Shown piece after piece: positions 59,470-64,000 of a DNA stretch of 64,000 nucleotides. The translations under genes were made by a program, and so were the position numbers. The stretch spans positions 30,318,001 to 30,382,000 of the forward strand of contig CM060731.1 of NCBI GenBank assembly GCA_030704615.1, read 5' to 3'. The notes beneath the pieces are model-generated. The model saw only the letters and a program-made list of their open reading frames with translations. It was not told the DNA's origin and made no database searches. Each line of letters starts with the position of its first letter. Within the stretch, counting starts at the first letter, position 1. This DNA is from Takakia lepidozioides (taxonomy: Eukaryota; Streptophyta; Takakiopsida; Takakiales; Takakiaceae).

Positions 59470-59516
59470 TCTACCCCTGCTCCTTCAGCTATCCATGCCT
59501 CTGCACAAATCATGCA

Positions 59517-62250
59517 TTCATCCTTGCCTTGCTGCTAGCAGCTGACAATGACAGCCTAGATTTGTTCTAGGAAACACCCAACTCAGCTTATCACACTAGT
59601 TCCTATGCTCATTGCGTCTGCTACTCTCTGTAATCCAACAGGCATTCACCTTTTTGCCTCGATTGTCCCACCATTGACTGGGGTCAGAAAAGTATTCATT
59701 CCACAGCTTCTCCTCGTCTCTGTTACCTGTTTCTGGATACTTTCCTGTTGTCACATTGGCAGTATCAGGTCTTTGTCACTCCAAACTAGATTCACTCAAC
59801 CACCATATTCAATATGCAAATTCAGGGCCGAGTCTGATGAGAGGCAAAACAGGCTGATATAGGTCAAAGAAGAAGGTGCCCTCACCACATTGTCCTTGAC
59901 CTTGTGTCATGACCCATGGAGGATTTGACCGACCATCAACCCAAAAGGATCTCTTGTGTGTGCTGCTTGTGTCTGTAGTCAGGCCGTCATGTCGGATTGG
60001 TCTGTGAGAACGACCACGGTGCAGCTGAGCAGGCAGAGATTGAAACACGGCCTGCTAAGACCAAGCTGATTGTAAACATCAGGAAGAATACCAAATCATG
60101 GTACTAACAGGAGCCAAGCGCCCACATTTGCAGGATGGACAAACTTCTTCACATCGTACATTAAGAAAAAGCCACACCTTGCGATTGCGGTTGCGATTGC
60201 GGTTGTCCTACCATCGTGAAGGATCTTTAAAAAACTCATGCCAGTTCTGCTCCGTGCTCCAAGGTAGAGGTCTGTGCTCGAAAATCCGACAGCATCAACA
60301 TTTTGACAAGGTCCTTTACTGAGGGGTGCTTGTGAGCTTTCAACAACATTCATGCAAGTTGTTTTGGGCTCCATTGGGCTCTACCCGACGAGGAACAACG
60401 AACTTGTCCAGACTTACACAGATGCTAATAACCCAGCTTATGTTTGCAGTCTGGAGATTGTAGAGTGGTCTCTGAAAACGACCGGGGAAGGCGCTGAGCA
60501 GCCAGAGTCTTTTACCCTGGGTCTTGGCATTAAGTTTTTCTCACTTGACAAATTCCAATGTACCCCAAGTCGTTCAGAAAATAAAATCAGCCAAAGCCGG
60601 TGGACAGCAACACGGCTAGACCGTGGTTTGGTTTTGTTCCCTTGCATTGTTGGTTCTGCAGGCTCGCTGATTTGCTACTAGCACAGATGGTGGAATCTTC
60701 TTCTTAGATTTATGTTAGTTCTCAGGTCTGGTTTTAAAGCTGCTGACTTCCTACTAGAGTAGATGGTGGAATCTTCTTCTTAGATTTATGCCTTAGTGGT
60801 TAGTTCTCAGGTCTGGTTTTAAAGCTGCTGTTTCTTTCAGTAAACCATGACTGGTGGCTTAGCTCCCCGTTGTGGCTCTGTTTCGCTTCAGGCATAGATG
60901 GTAGAACCTTCTTTCTTAGATTTATGCCTAGTGGTTGGTTCTAAGGTCTGGTTTTTCAAGCTGCTGATTCTCTCAATAAACCATGACTGGTTTTTTAGAT
61001 CCCCATGGTGGTGCCTAGGGAGGTTCCCCCCCATTGTACTACCTAATATCCCCCCAAGGAGGTTATTTTTTCCTCGTTTCTTAATTTGATTAAAAGGGCT
61101 CCTTCCCCTTTCCTTAAAAATATTTTTTTTTCCTTAAAAAGACACGGCTGTCCCAAAGGTGGCTATTGCAAGCGGCCCCACATGGCTATTGCATGCCTTG
61201 GGAAAGAGGCAATTGCATGTGGGGCCCATTGGGCTGCACTAACCGCTAGGAGCCATCAGAACGGCACTACGACGACCCGGTGGTCTAGGCCCCTGGCCCT
61301 GCCACCTTGGAAGTGCGCAGTAATATCCTTGTTGAAAGTTCGGTAAAAGCACACGTTTCTTGAGCAGAGTTTGGAGTTCGTTGTTCCTCGTCGGGTAGAG
61401 CCCAATGGAGCCCAAAACAACTAGCATGAATGTTGTTGAAAGCTCACTAGCACCCCTCAGTACGACCTTGTCAAAATGTTGATGTTGTCGGATTTTCGAG
61501 CATAAACCTCTACCTTGGAGCACGGAGCAGAACTGGCATGAGTTTTTTAAAGATCTTTCACGATGGTGGGAGAACCGCATTCACAACCGCAATCGCAAGA
61601 TGTGGCTTTTTCTTAATGTATGATGTCAAGAAGTTTGTCCATCCTGCAAATGTGGGCGCTTGGCTCCTGTTAGTACCATGATTTGGTATTCTTCCTGATG
61701 TTTACAAGGTTCTTGGGAGAGTCGGCTTGGTCTTAGCAGGTCGTGTTTCAATCTCTGTCTGCTCATCTGCACCGTGGTGGTTCTCACAGACCAATCCGAG
61801 ATTACCCGACTACAGACACAAGCAGCACACACAAGAGGTCATTTTGGGTTGGGTCAAATCCTCCATGGGTCATGACACAAGGTCAAGGACAATGTGGTGA
61901 GGGCACCTTCTTCTTTGACCTATTTCAGCTTGTATTGCCCTTTCATCAGACTCGACCCTGAATTTGCATATTGAATTCTGTAAGTTAGCTTGTTGGGTGG
62001 ATCTGTGGTGGTTTGGAATGAAAGTTACCGCCGATGTGACAGCGGGAAAGTATCCAAAAACAGATAACAGAGACGAGGAGAACTACACTTTTCCGACCCC
62101 GGTCAATGGTGGGACAATCGAGACAAAAAAATGAATGCATGAGTAGCCGCAAGTTAGTATATGAACTAGTGTGATAAGTATGGTTGGGGTGTTTGCTGGA
62201 AGAATTGTAGGTTGTCATTGTCAGTTGCTAGTAGCAAGGCAAGGATGTAC
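59517..62250. mobile_element. 2.7-kb inverted repeat with about 0.89-kb arms
   Basis: The left arm, about 59517-60405, and the right arm, about 61367-62250, are reverse complements at about 80-85 percent. Shared blocks include CATCCTTGCCTTGCTRCTAG, CTTATCACACTAGTTC, GTCTCTGTTAYCTGTTT, GACCCATGGAGGATTTGACC and TTTTGGGCTCCATTGGGCTC. The loop, 60406-61366, is unrelated to the arms. It includes a possible exon after TTTGCAG at 60450 (LEIVEWSLKTTGEGAEQ and on, ending at 60681) of unknown family, which may be a captured gene piece. No clear target duplication was found. Confidence 0.8.
60684..60990 (+). repeat. Three imperfect tandem copies in the inverted-repeat loop
   Basis: The unit contains AGATGGTGGAATCTTCTTCT, TTAGATTTATG and CAGGTCTGGTTTTAAAGCTG. 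It occurs at about 60686, 60758 and 60895 with spacing of about 70-140 bases, the second and third followed by AAACCATGACTGG. Confidence 0.8.
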
Positions 62251-62552
62251 CAATTCAAGAGAAAAAATGCAAGATATAAGCTTTTGAACTTACATTTAAA
62301 ATTGAATATGATTGCGATGACAATATATACATTATAAATAATTAAGAAATTTTGATAAAGACTTTATAACCAAGGGAGGTGCATTCATTGTAGGTTTTAT
62401 GTGGGGAAGCTATAACATGGACTTGCCATTTATTGACACTGATGATATATGGTCTCTTCTCTAGTGAGGAGCCAAGAAACGGCTAGTGAAATCTATTTTC
62501 GTCTATAATAAACTTATCATCCATTTATTTTTCATCCGTTGTTCAATAACAT
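62251..62552. other. AT-rich spacer, nothing recognised
   Basis: An AT-rich stretch without open frames of note or recognisable repeats. Confidence 0.5.
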
Positions 62553-62768
62553 AGACTAGGGTAGCCTATGCCGTTGGCCCAGGCGTCCAGTGTCATTTAA
62601 GCCCAAGTGTAAGATCTTCTATGTATCCCAGTGCGTCTCATATGTCAAGGCCCAAATGAGACCTCTAGGATAGCCTATGCCTTTGGCCCATGTGTGAAGA
62701 TTGAAATCCAAGACCAAGTGCAATTTTCTATGTATCCCAGTGCGTCTCCTCTGTTAAGGCCCAAGTGC
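62553..62768. repeat. 109-bp imperfect tandem duplication
   Basis: Two copies at a 109-base period share TAGCCTATGCC, TTGGCCCA and TCTATGTATCCCAGTGCGTC. The array is followed at once by a GA microsatellite (about 62769-62784) that marks the LINE tail. Confidence 0.8.
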
Positions 62769-64000
62769 GAGAGAGAGAGAGAGAAGACTCCGGCCGAAGC
62801 CGGCGTAACTAAGAGCCATTTCGCCTTGCGGCTATTGCCCCCTTTCGGAGGTGGCCCTATTAAAAAAAAAAAATGTTATGTGGGACATCAGGTGACCGTA
62901 GAAAATAGGGGGGTCTGTGGTACCCCTGGGGACCTAGGGTGCGTTCGAAGAGCCGGATTCCACTTGGCGTTTGTTGGTGATAATAGTTGTGTGGGAGCGG
63001 AGTACCGTGAGGTGAATTGCTTTGAAAAATTTATGGATGGGGAGGATGGGGATTTTGAAGTTATCATGTATATCGTTGATACTGGCAATATGGATGTCGC
63101 CTCTAGTGCCGGCGGTGATGACGATTAATGGACCAGTTTTCCAGCTGCGCCGTCGGATTGCAAGGATAAGCGGTGCATATTTTTGTCATTTTTCTAAGAT
63201 CGAGTCGTTAGGGTAGGCGTATCTGATTTTAGTGTTTGTCGGATTTGTGCATCAGTGGTAGCTTTGGTTAGCCAGAAGTGGTTTCAGAGTTTATGGTGCA
63301 ATACGTTGGATTGCATCCATTTTTGGATGTGTACTTTGGTATGGCTGATGGAGGCTGCAGCGTGTTTATTTGCTTCTCGGGTAAGAGTGGTCAGAAGGTT
63401 ACGGATGGGTCTAGGTGCAGGGGGGTCTGGTACGGGGTGTATAAACCAGAAAGGATGGGTATGGGCGATGTGGATAGGGTTGTCAATGGGTACAACTGTG
63501 GATTGGGAAACGCCGAGTTGGGCGAATAGGTCCGCTTCCTCATTACCATGAATGCCAGTGTGCGAACGGACTTTGAGTATATGGATTGGATGACCTTTGG
63601 AAATGGCCCTCTGGACAATGGCGACAATGAGGTTGCGGTCGGGGTGATGATGATGGGCAGAGGGGCGGGAGATGTGGTTTCGAATAAGAAATAGTGAGGT
63701 AAGGCTGTCGGTGAAGATGTAGTATGGGGGAGGGAAGGCGTCAAGTGTAGAGAGAGCATCGTAAATGGCCATGAGTTCAGCCCTTAGGATGGTGGCAGAG
63801 CCAAAGAGCCTGAGGGCAACACCTCGACCGGTGCCGGCGTGATAAATTCCGTACCCTGCATTAGGTTTGGTGAGGGATCCATCAGTGTAACGTGAGTTGG
63901 CCGGTGGATACTTGGGGGTGGTGTTTTGCTGATATATTGCGGGGATTGGGGGGAGGGGTGTTGTTGGTGTGACCTGGGGACGGGGGTAGCGCCATGCTCC
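62769..64000 (-). mobile_element. LINE with RNase H domain and stem-loop 3' end, partial
   Basis: The minus-strand coding part enters from the right edge and ends at 63284. The downstream region is a decayed continuation. The 3' end reads GGCTCTTAGTTACG, then CCGGC-TTCG-GCCGG, a perfect 5-bp stem with a UUCG-type loop, then GAGTC and a TC microsatellite. The same 3' end terminates the SINE at 24205-24475. Confidence 0.75.
63284..64000 (-). CDS. LINE polyprotein C-terminus with RNase H, partial
   Basis: The frame is open from the window edge to a stop at 63284. RNase H1-type catalytic residues are all visible in order: SRYTDGSLTKPNAGYG (Asp), ATILRAELMAIYDAL (Glu), YYIFTDSLTSLFLIRNHI (Asp) and KVRSHTGIHGNEEADLFA (His and Asp). 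In plant non-LTR retrotransposons this domain follows the reverse transcriptase and removes RNA from the RNA-DNA hybrid. The Pro-rich segment before it (RPQVTPTTPLPPIP) is a linker. About 60 residues after the HGNEEAD motif precede the stop, whereas a Cys/His tail is often found; remnants of that tail appear frame-broken downstream to about 62.9 kb. The copy may therefore be truncated by a stop. Confidence 0.82.
   Translation of the reverse strand, partial: GAWRYPRPQVTPTTPLPPIPAIYQQNTTPKYPPANSRYTDGSLTKPNAGYGIYHAGTGRGVALRLFGSATILRAELMAIYDALSTLDAFPPPYYIFTDSLTSLFLIRNHISRPSAHHHHPDRNLIVAIVQRAISKGHPIHILKVRSHTGIHGNEEADLFAQLGVSQSTVVPIDNPIHIAHTHPFWFIHPVPDPPAPRPIRNLLTTLTREANKHAAASISHTKVHIQKWMQSNVLHHKL

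Overview
This window looks like nuclear DNA of a land plant, probably a spore-bearing one (moss, lycophyte or fern grade), though I cannot name the species. The evidence is spliced genes with GT-AG introns, plant-specific families (KAI2 hydrolase, a DYW-type PPR protein built from almost identical PLS triplets, a BRX-domain exon, a CAX exchanger, a plant folate-biopterin transporter), tRNA-derived SINEs, LINEs and many inverted-repeat DNA elements.

Host genes from left to right: the edge of a BRX-domain gene (minus, 1-166); a nine-exon folate-biopterin transporter (plus, 2819-6705); a twelve-exon CAX-type cation/H+ exchanger (plus, 28547-36546); a protein with a trypsin-fold domain and a long disordered repetitive tail (plus, 38957 to about 45741); a three-exon KAI2-like hydrolase (plus, 52939-54828); and an intronless 1180-residue PPR-DYW protein (minus, 55927-59469), tail to tail with KAI2. 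The open exons of the transporter, CAX and KAI2 models add up to whole codon numbers and match their families from end to end.

The most unusual part is about 9.32-23.67 kb. Two inverted arms of about 480 bp, roughly 80 percent identical, bracket a block with two divergently transcribed genes. On the minus strand is a Mutator-type transposase with a C-terminal SWIM zinc finger. On the plus strand is a multi-exon gene that combines a ParB-like domain with a beta-class (N4/N6 amino) DNA methyltransferase-like domain. Between them lies a 1.2 kb spacer full of ACGT motifs and an array of hairpin-forming GCGACCACC/GGTGGTCGC units. Introns of the methyltransferase-like gene hold about eight copies of a 24-bp palindrome, one with compensatory changes in both arms. 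I read this as one large, decayed Mutator-like element of about 14 kb that carries a second, prokaryote/phage-like gene. Both genes carry in-frame stops and frameshifts, so this copy is probably dead.

Other mobile DNA includes two tRNA-derived SINEs, a LINE C-terminal fragment inside a CAX intron, and a LINE with an RNase H domain at the right edge whose 3' end matches that of one SINE. There is also a short retroposon with 16-bp target duplications, a Harbinger-like MITE with TAA duplications, a 1 kb palindromic element with CCCGGA duplications, and a 2.7 kb inverted repeat that begins 48 bp upstream of the PPR start codon.
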